Origin: Cymodocea nodosa
Taxonomy: Eukaryota; Streptophyta; Magnoliopsida; Alismatales; Cymodoceaceae
DNA: 64,000 nucleotides
NCBI GenBank assembly: GCA_036874045.1
Contig: CM072339.1
Coordinates: 16,251,501 to 16,315,500, forward strand
Reading direction: 5' to 3'
Under the pieces are notes generated by a model. The model had not been told where the DNA came from and did no database searches. It worked only from the letters and a program-made list of their open reading frames with translations. Of the stretch, positions 1-11,281 are shown piece after piece. Within the stretch, counting starts at the first letter, position 1. Each line of letters starts with the position of its first letter. Position numbers and translations under genes: made by a program.

Positions 1-1282
1 ATTGAATCTAATAAAAATGTCTAATTATTCATTGATTTAATTTTTTGAAAATCTTAACATTATTATAATTTTTTAATTGTTCGTTGACATGCAATTTGCA
101 TGTTTCTTTCTCTACTATTGAATGGATGGGATATTGTTTATACGTGGTTTGATATAGATGTACCTCATTTACATTCTGTCGACTTGTTTGTACAACTCAA
201 TAGATAGATAAACTCATGGAGGGAGGGCTGACATTCATTGCCAAGTGCCAAACCTCCCAACATATATAGCACTGACCCTGCCAAGATCCAAGATCGATGT
301 CAAGGGGGGAATATGTGGCTATAGGTTGTCACTTTGGCATCAGGTGGCTGAACTCTTAATTAAGGTGAAGTGTATGACTACCATTGTAGCCGTCGTACCA
401 ACGTAAGTCAATGGGGAATGATTTGACGACAATTTGTTTGTTGTCTGTGAAGACGAGCCTCTCATGGCATTCTGACCATCATATATTATTGAAAGGTTTC
501 AATCTTTACTGTAGTGAGATTTATGAGGTAATTACATCACTTACCACTATAAACAAGCATAGACCCTTAAGTAAAATCTTTTTAATCAGTCATCCTCTAA
601 GAATCCGTTATAGTGTTCGTATGTTGTTGTATTGTAATGTATTATATGGACTCGGATCCTCCGTTAATCTAGATTGAAGTAATTGTAAACATATATACTT
701 GTGTTTACAAGAGTCTGACGTGACGAATAAACATTGAACATTTTGTTTTTCGTTTGTTTAGGATTCTTCGTGTGGTGTATTTGTTCGTGAGCTAAAGATT
801 ACCATTTTGAGTGAAAGGAAAGCATTAGCAACTGTTGAGGGAAGAAGAAAAGGGATAGACAAAGAGTGGATGTAAAAAAAATAAAAAAAAATGAATGAAA
901 ATGAAGTGTTGAGAGTAGAAAAAAAAATTTGGGTGTGTTGTCGTGCAACTCTCCCCGCCATGCTGTTGCTCCGTCGGCTTCGGACATCATTCCTCCTCCC
1001 ATGATCATGCGACCCACAATCTCCTCTCTAGAAGCTTCACACGTTGCAGCGAACTCATGATGCATACGATCTCATGATTTCCGCAAACCTGTCTCTTCAC
1101 TCTTTTCCCACTGTGGCGCTTGGGCAAAGTCTTGTAAAGGGGATTCGGCAAACACAAAACAAAACTCTTGACTAGTTGAAAAAGAAGGTAGAAGACCACG
1201 TCCTTTGGAGATCAGAGAACGTCAATGCTTGTACGAAGCGATGGAGACCTTCTTTCTCCATGCGTTTTGACCAATTGCAACA
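1..1282. other. Unassigned AT-rich DNA
   Basis: I recognise no gene, RNA or mobile element here. Short open frames exist on both strands (for example 411-677 plus and 799-1065 minus), but their translations show no domain and no repeated or conserved structure. A/T homopolymer runs occur near 870-890 and 920. It may be very old repeat debris or plain intergenic DNA. Confidence 0.5.
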
Positions 1283-1309
1283 AAAGAAGAAGAAGAAGAA
1301 GAAGAAGAA
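1283..1309. repeat. (AAG)n microsatellite
   Basis: About nine AAG/GAA units in a row, directly abutting the left edge of the copia remnant. Confidence 0.9.
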
Positions 1310-2970
1310 CTAGTGTACTTGATGACATCGAGTTATTGTATGATAGATTAGGTCATCCTTTAGCCAAGAAGCATTAGATTTTATATAGCAATATTAGAGA
1401 CATCCCTGTTAATGAAAATTGTAATGAAGAAATTTGTGAAAGTTGTATGAAATCTAAATATACTAGGAGTTCATTTTCTATAAGTCATATTACAACCAAT
1501 AGTATTTTTGAACTCATCCATATTGATATTTGGGGAAAGTTACTTCTTTTACTAATTTTGGTGCTTGCTATTTTCTGTTATTGTTGATGATTTTAGTAGA
1601 TGTTGGACTTTTCTTATAAGATGTAAAGATGAAACTACTGCTATAATAATAAAAAAATTGTTTTCATCTTTACTCAATTTAATTGTCATATTAAGCAAGT
1701 TAGGAATGATAATGGAAGGAAATTCTTTTCTAATGACGTTAAAAATTATTTTCATGAAAAAGGTGTTTTGCATCAATATAGTTGTATTTGCACTCCACAA
1801 TAGAATGACGTTGTCAAGAGGAAACATAAATATCTTATTTAGGTTACCAAATCTATTATGATTCATTCCAATCTTATTAAGTTCTAGGGCTGAAGTTTTT
1901 TAACTGCCAATCATATAATAAATAAAATATGTAGCAAAATTCTAGGATTTAAGTCCAACCTTTTGAAGTTTTACTTAAGAAACCACTCGAATATAGGCAC
2001 TTTAAGAGCTTTTGGATGCCTTTGTTATCATAAGATTCTTACGCCTCAACTTTAATTAGATTAGAAGTCACAAAGGAATATTTCTAGGATATCCTATTGG
2101 TCAAAAGGCCTACAAAATTTATGATTTAGAGGAAAACAAATCTGTCACAAGTAGAGACATTTTTTTTATGAAAATGGTTTTCCTTTTTTGCAATAAGGTC
2201 ATGATGATTATATTGATTTAGTTTCACCTAAGTGTTCCTGAAAATGATCCTAGTAATGATATGCATGCTCTTCCAAATAATGAAGAGAGGATAACTGTCA
2301 TGTCCCTTCCGAAGTTGTTCTGAATAATAATGAAAATGTTATTAGAAGGTCTAGTAGAATGCATAAAAGACCTAGGTACCTTTATGATTATTTTTGTTCC
2401 AGCACGCAAGACACTCATGGTACAAATAAATTCTGCAGTAGAAGTCCCGTATAGAATTATAATTCTGATTAAAGACTCTCCTCACAACATAACATCTTTA
2501 TGGCCTGATTGATTAAAAGTGATGAGCCAAATACTTATCAAGAGGTGATTGGTGATGAAAGATGGAGATAAGCTATGAAGAGGGAAATCACTGTATTAAT
2601 TAGAAGTAAATGATAGTTAGGATTTATTTGACACTCCCAAAGATAGAGGTATTATAGGTTCAAAATGAATTTATAAAATTAAGTACAAGTTTAATCGCGA
2701 AACAGAAAATTTTAAGACTAAATTAGTAGTCAAAGGATATAAGCAAATTCATGATCACAATTTTTATGAAATTTTTGCACCTATTGCAAGGTTAACTGGT
2801 TTCAAAATTATTTTAGCTTTGGTTGCTAAGAATAATTGACATTTACATCAACATAATGTTGATAATGACTTGCTTGATGGAAATTTAGAAGAAGACGTGT
2901 ACATAGAAGCTCTTTTAGGATATATTAAAGAAACCTATAAAGTTTGTAAATTTAAAAAAAATATTTATAA
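1310..2970 (+). mobile_element. Old Ty1/copia pol remnant
   Basis: The plus strand reads as a decayed copia polyprotein. In order there is a pre-integrase segment (LYDRLGHPLAKK), the zinc-binding C-x2-C type motif (CESCMKSKYTRSSF), integrase core pieces (IDIWGK and VDDFSR-like, then RNDNGR) and finally reverse-transcriptase pieces (KGYKQIHDHNFYEIFAPIAR and DNDLLDGNLEEDVYIEA). This is the usual copia order GAG_pre-integrase, IN, RT. No LTRs were found, gag and most of RT/RNase H are absent, and the coding frame is broken many times. It is an old fossil. Family assignment comes from well-known copia motifs; the edges are approximate. Confidence 0.85.
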
Positions 2971-2998
2971 AGAGAGAGAGAGAGAGGGAGAGAAAGGA
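2971..2998. repeat. (GA)n microsatellite
   Basis: A purine run made mostly of GA dinucleotides at the right edge of the copia remnant. Confidence 0.85.
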
Positions 2999-3059
2999 AG
3001 GGTGTGTGAGAGATGACCGGATATTATAAGTTAAGAAGAATTTATTTTTAATACTAATT

Positions 3060-3760
3060 TATAACTTATTTTTTAACCAGTAGTCCAACAGTTATTGCAC
3101 CTGCGTCGGCTGATCTGCACATCGTCTGTCTGATAAATGTACGAGGGAGTTGGAGCTTTTTCGTGTCGTCGGAATCACAACCGAAGCGGCGGGAACAAAA
3201 TGTGTATGCATATGCATACATACATCTTTTTCTTCTAAGTTCTTTGGCGATTTTCAAATTAGTAGTTCAAATTTACGCGATCAAAGACGTCATAAGACAT
3301 TCCGATACACAGGTACGTGCGTGCACCTACTCGAAGGAAAAGCATATCTTGTTTAACGGCAGTTGCACCAACGGCGTCCTCCACCGCGCATCCATGGAAG
3401 GAAACAAGCGCGGCAACTTGGCAATAACAACACAGGCCGGGGACAAATTAAAGTCCGGCCGTCACGTGCAGCGGCATGAAGTCACAGTTTCGGCGAAGAA
3501 TCGGACGAGAGTCCCACCGTCTCTCGGCGGAGCGAACAATCCCCTGTGGACTGTTCCCGTCTTGGCAGACACCTCGCAATATTGCTGGTGGCCTACAGAT
3601 ATCACAACCCTTCCCGTCCATCATCCACTTCTTTCCGACATGACAAAACCCAACTTAACATCGGTATGCCGAGTAGATTGCCACCAAATCCATTGCAGAT
3701 CCATTTTAAATATATTAGATTATCTGTTTGCGAATTTAAATAAATCGTTTTGAGAGATAC
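3060..3760. other. GC-richer island, function unknown
   Basis: Base composition here is clearly less AT-rich than the flanks, and an open frame of 196 codons runs at 3163-3753 plus. The translation shows no domain I recognise and has the look of a chance frame: many polar residues, no hydrophobic core pattern, no clear homology. A CACGTG palindrome lies near 3463. Possible readings are a decayed exon, a promoter or CpG-type island, or a piece of an unrelated transposon. I cannot choose among these. Confidence 0.3.
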
Positions 3761-5514
3761 GATTGAAAGAATAAGATTTGATCAGAAAATAAAAGTAAGG
3801 ATTACATAGGAGAGAATATCATCAGTGTTACGATTTAAGAGAACCTACAGCAACAAGAATGCACTTAAATAATCAGCATCAATCCTATCGTACTTTTTAA
3901 AGAATAACTTATTTTAGATGTTTTGGTGCCTCTTGGTCGTCCTTTTGAAGGAGTGGACCCTTAAGTGACCTATTCTATATCATTTAGTCACCACTTCGGC
4001 TCTTAAGTTGTTTCTTTTGATACTTGACTACTCAGATCGTATTGATTCTACTCAAATCGTACTAGTTCTGATACTACTTATTATAGTCTATGAGAACTTA
4101 CCTTAAATGACCAACAAAGAAGAGAACCTATTCTATATCAAGCCACATTTGTGTCTCATATCATTCATGTGGAATTATTTCTTCTCATACCTAAATAGTT
4201 TATAACAACTAAGATACCATGATTTGATGCCACTTTCTCTCTACCAGATTCGTCATTTCACTTACCTTCACTACCTTAGTGATTTAGAGTTGCTTTTATA
4301 CGCTGGTAAATTTTGGAATTGAATTTTAACATTTCTAGATACATAAACCTACAAAAAATATTAGAATTAAATTCTGACCATTTTCTTTTTGATATTGTCT
4401 ATGCTCAAATAGAACCTTTGTCAAATTTATTTAGGATTTAAGGTTTAAACCATGATATCTAGCTACAAAGTGTCGTGAAAACTTTCATACATTTTTTAAA
4501 AGATTTAAACACTTTTACATGTTGTGTGTATTTTACCATCTTCCAAAACCTTCGACGTTCTCCACCTTTCAAAAAGAGGAATTAAATATTTTTATTACTT
4601 TTTGTGCATTGTTTTCTCCTGAAGAATCTTACGGTTTTCAAATCTTCATTTTCAAAGTACTTGAACTTGTGATTAAAAAAAATGGTAGAAGAACTTTTAA
4701 CAATCCTCATATATGGATACGACTTACTTTTTTTATAAGATTATTTTCATCCTTTTTCTTGAAAAATGTTACAGTTCAATTAATTGCATTTCGATAGCTA
4801 AGTGTGCTCATACACATGTTTTGGTAAAAAATACATTTTTGAAAAACAGACGATGAAGTCATGCCCCATTTAAAATTCATTTACGCATATCCAATAATAG
4901 GGCAGATGCAGATATTGATTTCATACCCATTTACTCCTGCAAATTTATTTAAACCAAAATTTTTTTAACGAAGAAAACGAAAGGCCAGGCACAATTCTCG
5001 TACCTGTTCAAACTGATCATTTAATCTGTTTATAAACAAGTTGGGTTTGGTAAAAACTTGTGTTCATATGACTTGAGTATGGGTTAGATATTTTCCACCA
5101 ATCCCAACAAATTAAATTTAAAAATAAGTTTGATCGTAAGGGAAAGGTCATTGGATTTATAACCAACCATATATTACGAGTATCTAGCTGTTACTGGAAT
5201 TAAGCTGGTATTTGATATCTTAGGCTTTTTTATATCATAGTTACATGAACATATTTTGTAAACTTTTTGTAGATCGATTCAGCTTATTGTCATGTATAAC
5301 AAGCGAAGGCAGGTCATAGGACCAGCCTTTTTTGTGAATTTTAAAATGTCCTTATGTTTATAATTAAAGGAAGCGTTTGGCAACGTGACAAGCCGCAACT
5401 GTCACCATTGGGCACACCCCAATTCGCCTCCACGCATCATATGGAACAACAGCGTCACACTGTGCAAGGTGAAGACACTCTGAACCCCTTACTATATATT
5501 AATCCAAATATTTT
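3761..5514. other. Unassigned AT-rich DNA
   Basis: Nothing recognisable on either strand. The longest open frame (92 codons, 4519-4797 plus) has no domain and a composition set by the AT-rich DNA. A GC-richer patch lies at about 5370-5460. Confidence 0.5.
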
Positions 5515-5821
5515 TTGACATGTTTGAGGAGCGTCCTTTCTTTCGATCACCACGAGAGCACTATTGTCCCTCTACTTACCTTCCTATTTTGCTCACATGA
5601 ACTCAAGCTCGTTGCGCCCATCGCTGGCAGGAACCCCTCCACTCGCTGCTCACCTCGTTGTTCTCCCCATACAAACCCCTCCGATCGTTGCATTGCATTC
5701 TATTCCACCCATGCAAACCCCTCCACCTGCGATGCTCACCTTCTACGGGAACACCTCCACTCGTTGTGCTACGTTTTGCTCACACGAACCCACTCTGACA
5801 GTGCTCACCTTTTGTAGGTAA
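5515..5821. repeat. Degenerate minisatellite-like repeat
   Basis: The phrase ACCCCTCCAC followed by a CTCACCT/GTTGC-type tail recurs about five times in imperfect form between roughly 5630 and 5810. Two overlapping open frames (5515-5817 and 5564-5821 plus) exist only because the repeat has no stops in those frames; their His/Pro/Thr/Ser-rich translations are repetitive. I do not think it is a gene. Confidence 0.5.
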
Positions 5822-5874
5822 ATCAAATTGTGTTTCAATGTAAAGCCATTGTTTAGGATTTAATATTTTACTAT

Positions 5875-7310
5875 TTGAGGGTGTTTACGTATGTCAAAAA
5901 GTTAAACAAAAGAAATAGAAAGTTTAAATTTTTGTAAATTAAAAAGTCTAAATTCTTAAGAAAATCAAGGTTGTTTGTGTACATTTCAAAAAGTTAAGAA
6001 AGTTAAAATTTTCATAAGAAGATTTGTGATAGATGAAATGTTCAAAATTGAAATATACTTTTTTAATCAAAATATTTTAATAATTAATTTTAATTTACTC
6101 TATTTCTTTACTTCATAATACTTATATTTTAAGAAAAAATATCAACACTTCTTATTTTTATTTATTAATAATATCAAAAATAAATTAAACAGAAGTTGTG
6201 CTATGTATTAACTATTTGAACATAACATATCACAAATAAAAAATACATCATTGAAATATGAATGACAAGGACTTTGTTTAAATAACAACATCAATCATTA
6301 ATTTAAAAAATAAATTAATTAATATTTATTCAATGATAACATGTATTAAAAATAGATAAGAATGTATAACTTAAATAAGTTACTATTCATTCATAACACA
6401 TGAAACGACACACCTAAGAATTTCATACTTCTTTTTGGTAAACCTCAACATGGAATTTTGAAACTACTTTGTGAATGCTTAAGTTGGGGATAATAACATA
6501 ATTTTTATACAATGCTGTGAAGATACTGCCACTTAAGCATCATTGTGATGGGGTTCCTAAATGAGGTGATGGGGTTCCAAGACGACTTACCCTTAGAACT
6601 CCCCATCATCATCGAACAACTCCTTGAGAACGAAGAATGGGACCTGGTTCTCCAACAGGAGAATGTCATGCCTTATCCACGACAACCCCCAACTGTCGTA
6701 ATGCTATCAGGGGCATTTCTTCTAAACCCCTCTATTACATCACTCACTCCTCGATGTATTGCCACAAATAGATGGAGTAGGACAAGAAAAGTGGTGATGA
6801 AATATTATACCTCACAGAGTAGCCATAGAGGCAACGGAGGGCGAAGGAAGGAGAAATCCAAGGGAACTGTGTCACCACAGTGGAGTCTCACAACGTGTTG
6901 CTTTCGTAGGTGTCCTCGATGGAGAAGGTCCTAAGAGGTGGGGGCTGTCGTCGGAGATTACTGGATACCTCTAGAAGAAACGAGGGTTTTTTTGGAGACT
7001 ACAATGCTGGTGAATGTCGAGCGAGTTTCGTTAAGTTTGAGCGAGGACAGATGTCGAGCAGATGTTGAACTTGGGCGGATGTTACAAGGACTTCGTCAAG
7101 GTGGATTTATGAGATTTCGAATGAGTTGATTTTAAAATCAAGGAAATTTTTTTCTTTTATACCTAGGAAAGTTAAACTTTCCTAAGTTGATACAAACACC
7201 TATAAAATTTTTTAGACTTTCTTTTTTTCTTTTTTTTAAATTTCTTAACATCGTTTCTTTATTTTCTAGAATTTCTTAACAGGTACAACCCTCACCCCCT
7301 CTCTTTAAGG
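5875..7310. mobile_element. Possible DNA transposon with long imperfect TIRs
   Basis: The left edge (about 5875-6020) and the inverted right edge (about 7150-7310) share, in the same order, a GAGGGT start, AAGTCTAAA, a GGTG/TTGTTTGT stretch and an AGGAAAGTT/AAGAAAGTT stretch. This resembles the long degenerate terminal inverted repeats of Mutator-like elements. I could not find a clean target duplication. Inside is a GC-richer core with an open frame of 129 codons at 6545-6934 plus, which has no transposase signature I recognise; a non-autonomous or gene-fragment-carrying element would fit. The inverted-repeat call is by eye and weak because both arms are AT-rich. Confidence 0.3.
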
Positions 7311-7895
7311 TTTAACAAAACAATTGTCTCGTTCTAATTCCTAGATTTGGTTCCAAAATACTTGATGTGGGTATTTTTGCTACCATGATGTTGATATTTC
7401 CTTATTACTTGTTAATGATAGAATGGGTTAAGAATGATGATGATTGATGCATGTTCTTTACTTTTATGGATTGGAACTAATATTGACTTGTATGTCCAAA
7501 CTTCTTGACGTAGGACTAGCAAAGGAAGATAATATCGTAAGACCAATAGAGGAAAGTAAATCTAACAATTAATGACAAGAAATCACAATTAATACAGAAG
7601 GTGAGGAGTTAGCAACATGGATGGTGGACGCAATTTCCTATTAGTAGTAAATTTCTTAATTTAGTGTTGTTTCTCTTTTCCTTTATAAAAAGAAACATAG
7701 TTGTACCTTGCAAGCGAGCACTTCTTCTTGAATTAATCAAACTTCACTTTTTTTTCATCGCCTTGCGTTGGTGCGCATCATCTTCCTTTTCAATGGATTT
7801 TAAGATCCTCCATCCTTTACATCTTAGTAGATTCTGAGAGTAACCTCCTTACCACCACAACCATCTCCTCATGTATCTCTTGCTACTGCATCATC
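7311..7895. other. Probable 5' LTR region of element G
   Basis: This stretch lies just upstream of a clear primer site and ends in CT-rich and CCATCTCC-type sequence, as 5' LTR/leader ends often do. The matching 3' LTR is not in the window, so the LTR start cannot be fixed. No genes are seen. Confidence 0.4.
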
Positions 7896-7907
7896 TGGCA
7901 TCAAAGC
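7896..7907 (+). other. Primer binding site of element G
   Basis: TGGCATCAAAGC closely resembles TGGTATCAGAGC, the initiator-Met tRNA primer site used by many plant copia and chromovirus-type gypsy elements. The gag start follows at once (ATG at 7908). Confidence 0.6.
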
Positions 7908-9971
7908 ATGGCTAACCCAATCACCTATGTCGAGCTCAAAGAGCTTTGCAATACTTTGAAAAGATTGACGACGATGATGAAACAACTAGTGGTGGGAGAA
8001 GACCCTCCTCCCCCTCAGCACCATTTCACACCCCCATCAATGGTTTGTCAAGTGATGAAGTTCAAGATCGGTAAGGGTCAAGTGATGAAGTTCAAGATCG
8101 GTAAGGACTTCACACACAACCAACTATGAGGAAACGAGCCAACTTGAGGCTTCAATAGGTAGTTGCACATCAAAGACTTCCTTGATTGGATCACAAAAGT
8201 CAAACATTTTTTTGACTATATGGAAATTCTTGATGATCGTAAGGTAAAACTAGTGGCTTATGGTCTCAAAGGAGGAGCGTTGACATGGTGGGATCAAATA
8301 TTAATGAACAAGGTCTAGCAATGAAAACAACCTATGCACACCTAGGACAAAATGTAGAAGTTATGTGCACAATTCTTGTCAATTGATTATGAGTAAACTT
8401 TGTTTACACAGTACTAACACTACCAACAAGGGATAGGATCAGTAGTTGAATACACTTAAGAATTCTATCGCTTGGCCTCATGTAACAACCTAAGCAAAAT
8501 TGAACCAAAATAGATCTCACATTTCGTTGGAGGCTTAAAACTTACCATCCAAGACCAGATTTCTTTACAAAGTTCCTACACCTAGGTTGACAACATTAGT
8601 CTTGTCAAGAAGATTGAATGACAACTAGCACGAGGTCCTTAAACAAACACCAGCACCTCATGCAAAAGTACATCAAGGTTTAACTCCAAGCCCCTCAACA
8701 GTTCAAAGTTGAATCACCCAAAGGTAGGAATGTTAAACAACCCTCCACTAACTAATCCATATTCCAAACCTGAGCCACTTAAATGCTACTACTACCAACA
8801 ACTAGGCTAGAAGTCTAATCAATGCTTGAAGAGGAGTATGGTACATATGGCAACTAGAGCTATCAATGCCAAATGTGCCAAGGAGATAGAACAAGAAGAG
8901 GCTTCATCAAATTGTGACAAGGAAGAGGAACAATATGTCTATGAAGGTGAACACTTATCATGTATCATGCATCAAGTCTTGTTGTCATTGAAAGTTGATG
9001 GTAATACTTAGCACCATAACATTTTTTGCACTAGATATACCGTTTGAGGGAAGATTTACGATGTTATTATCAATGATAGAAGCATTGATAATCTTGTCTT
9101 GAGGAAGGTGGTCATCAAGCTCCACCTCAAAACCAAGCCCCATCCACAACCTTATCAAATAGGGTGGATCCGTAAAGGGGATGTCATCAATGTTACAAAA
9201 GTGTGCAATCTTCTACTCTCCAGTGGGCAATGTTACACGCTGAAGTTGCTTGCAACATGATGGATATGGATGCATCTCATATCATCCCAGGGAGACCTTG
9301 GCAATCCAATGTGGATGTGTGTTTAGAATGAAAAAATGCATAATATTAACGGTTAAATGATGATTAATTGCATAATATTTAGCTTATTATATGAGAATTA
9401 AGTCATTATGTTATAATTGCACTGTTATATGCTTTAATGAAAGAATTTGCATAATTCCAAGGAATTAATGTTAATTTAGTACATTTCTGAACTGTCGATA
9501 AATTACAGGCTGCGAAATTCTTAAGTATCCGAATTTTCTGTTATTTCGGACAGTTATGTTTAACGTACCGAACATGTACCGAAGAGTTATGTTTAAATTG
9601 CTGAACAATTATGTTTTAAAAGAATATTTTATTATTTCCTGAAGTACACGTGTCGAAACCATAATGCATGACTTAAGTGAACTTTCGGTGAGTTATCTAT
9701 AACTATTCGAAATTGCAGCTGAGCATCGGATAGTTGTATGTGTAACTCTCCGAAATCTCCTTTTATTATAAAATAGTTGTTGACACGTGTCATGTTCTAG
9801 GAGAATGACTTAAGTGGATTTTCAATGAGTTATCTCTAACTATCTGAAATGCATTTGGGCATCGGAAAGTTAGACTTGTAACTCTTCGAAATATTTCTTT
9901 ATTATAAAACTGCTGATGACACGTGTCGTAATCTGGAAGATTGACTTAAGTTATATATTGGTGAGTTATCT

Positions 9972-10139
9972 GTAACTATCCAAAATGCATCTGAGCATCG
10001 GATAGTTAAGTCTATAACTATCTGAAATGCATCTAAGCATCGGATAGTTAAGTCTAAAACTATCTGAAATGCATCTAAGCATCGGATAGTTAAGTTTGTA
10101 AGTATCCGAAATGCACCTGAGCATCGGATAGTTAAATTT
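9972..10139. repeat. 42-bp tandem hairpin array in LTR1
   Basis: Four successive units of 42 bp, each able to fold: TAACTATCCGA, then AATGC-ATCTGA-GCA, then TCGGATAGTTA. The inner ATGC/GCAT pair extends the stem. Because 42 is a multiple of three, the minus strand encodes a repeated 14-residue phrase (LNYPMLRCISDSYR). Other LTR1 copies have one to three units, so the array has changed in number. It lies about 230-400 bp upstream of the candidate TATA box, that is, in the presumed U3. Confidence 0.9.
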
Positions 10140-10366
10140 ATGCACGTGTTTTATAGTTAAATCAATAAAGCAAGTCTGTTGAGTTATTTGTAACTCCACA
10201 GACCATTTATTTTCTAATATGCCACTATAGAGGTTGCAAAAGCAGGATAGTTGGAAGAAAAAACCACGATCGCAAGTATCACGTAAGGAGAAGAAATCAT
10301 CGTCGTTGATATAAATGAAGGAAATCAAACTGACCATTCAAGCAGAAGTAGTTACCACTGAAGAAA

Positions 10367-10374
10367 TATAAAAG
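10367..10374 (+). promoter_or_regulatory. Candidate TATA box of LTR1
   Basis: ATATAAAA in the context GAAGAAATATAAAAGAA, about 1050 bp into the LTR. The same context is kept in every LTR1 copy that covers this part. ACACGTGT palindromes lie upstream at 9646, 9783 and 9919. Confidence 0.55.
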
Positions 10375-11187
10375 AAAAAAAGAAAAAGAAGTTTGTGTGA
10401 TCGATGGGTGTGGCTAGTGTGTGTAGAGGAGGATCACCGTTGGCAATTCTCTGAAGTACCACACCAACCATCATCACCACCACCATAATCACCAACCATC
10501 GGAGGTCTGTGAGGATACTTTCCTAATGTCAGGTCGATTCTGAGCTAAACATAGTGCCTGACAACCACTGTAAGGAGTGTTCGCGTCACGGGAAGGGAAG
10601 TCATTTTCACCAAGTGCCGACTCATATCTCAGGAGATCATAAAGCTTCTAGCCTTGACTTCGAGTTGATACCTATATGTTGAAGAGGAGATCATTTTGCA
10701 ATTCTGGACTCGCGATTCTATAGGAAGAGGAGACAGAATTATAAGTGGTTTAATTTTCAGTGGTGTAATCGCGTCGCATGTAGTGACGGAAGTATTTACT
10801 GTCGACTGAGATTACTTTACATTTCACCTTTCGCCCATTTCCATGCTCATATCAAAACAAAAATACCAAAAATAACTTATCTGTGTTTATATTTTGTATT
10901 TGAGTGTTGTATTGTTTATTTTGTATCATGATTAATGTTATCTTTGTCAGTGTTGTGATTGTTTTATGTTTGTTTTAGTTTTATAGTTTACTGAAATTGG
11001 TTCGTTCAAAAGACTTAAAGATTTTAATGGTTATTGTTTGAATTATTTGAATATTAGTATTGCCTAATGATAAATCCAATGTTTACTAACATTAAAGAGC
11101 TTAAATTGATGTTATTTACAATCTGTGGAACCGCCCAATGGTTGGCTAAATTCCTCTGTAAATAGCAGTATTAAATAGGAAAGGCAG

Positions 11188-11281
11188 ACTCGTGGAGTTA
11201 ACTTAAGTCCACGAGGTTAGTCCGTTGAGTTAGCCATAACTCAACGAACTTAGTCCGTTGAGTTAACTGTAACTCAACGGA
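11188..11281. repeat. Three hairpins at 33-bp spacing in LTR1
   Basis: Three 28-nt near-palindromes begin at 11188, 11221 and 11254. The third is TCCGTTGAGTTA-ACTG-TAACTCAACGGA, a perfect 12-bp stem; the first two are variants (one with CTCGTGGAGTTA). The spacing is exactly 33 bp. They lie downstream of the TATA box, in presumed R/U5. Matching hairpins occur in the other LTR1 copies. Confidence 0.85.

Noticed and set aside
411-677. 88-codon open frame on the plus strand
   Set aside because: No domain, no conserved neighbour and no codon pattern different from the AT-rich background.
799-1065. Open frames on the minus strand near 758-1199
   Set aside because: Overlapping frames with Phe/Ser-rich translations caused by A/T runs; nothing recognisable.
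6545-6934. 129-codon open frame inside the putative inverted-repeat element
   Set aside because: No transposase, zinc finger or other motif seen; kept only as a note within the element entry.
9972-10139. CRISPR-like array
   Set aside because: Units are contiguous, spacers are not unique and the context is a plant LTR.
9966-10337. Antisense frame with five 14-residue repeats as a repeat protein gene
   Set aside because: Explained by the 42-bp tandem array of the LTR; other LTR copies with fewer units do not keep it as a gene.
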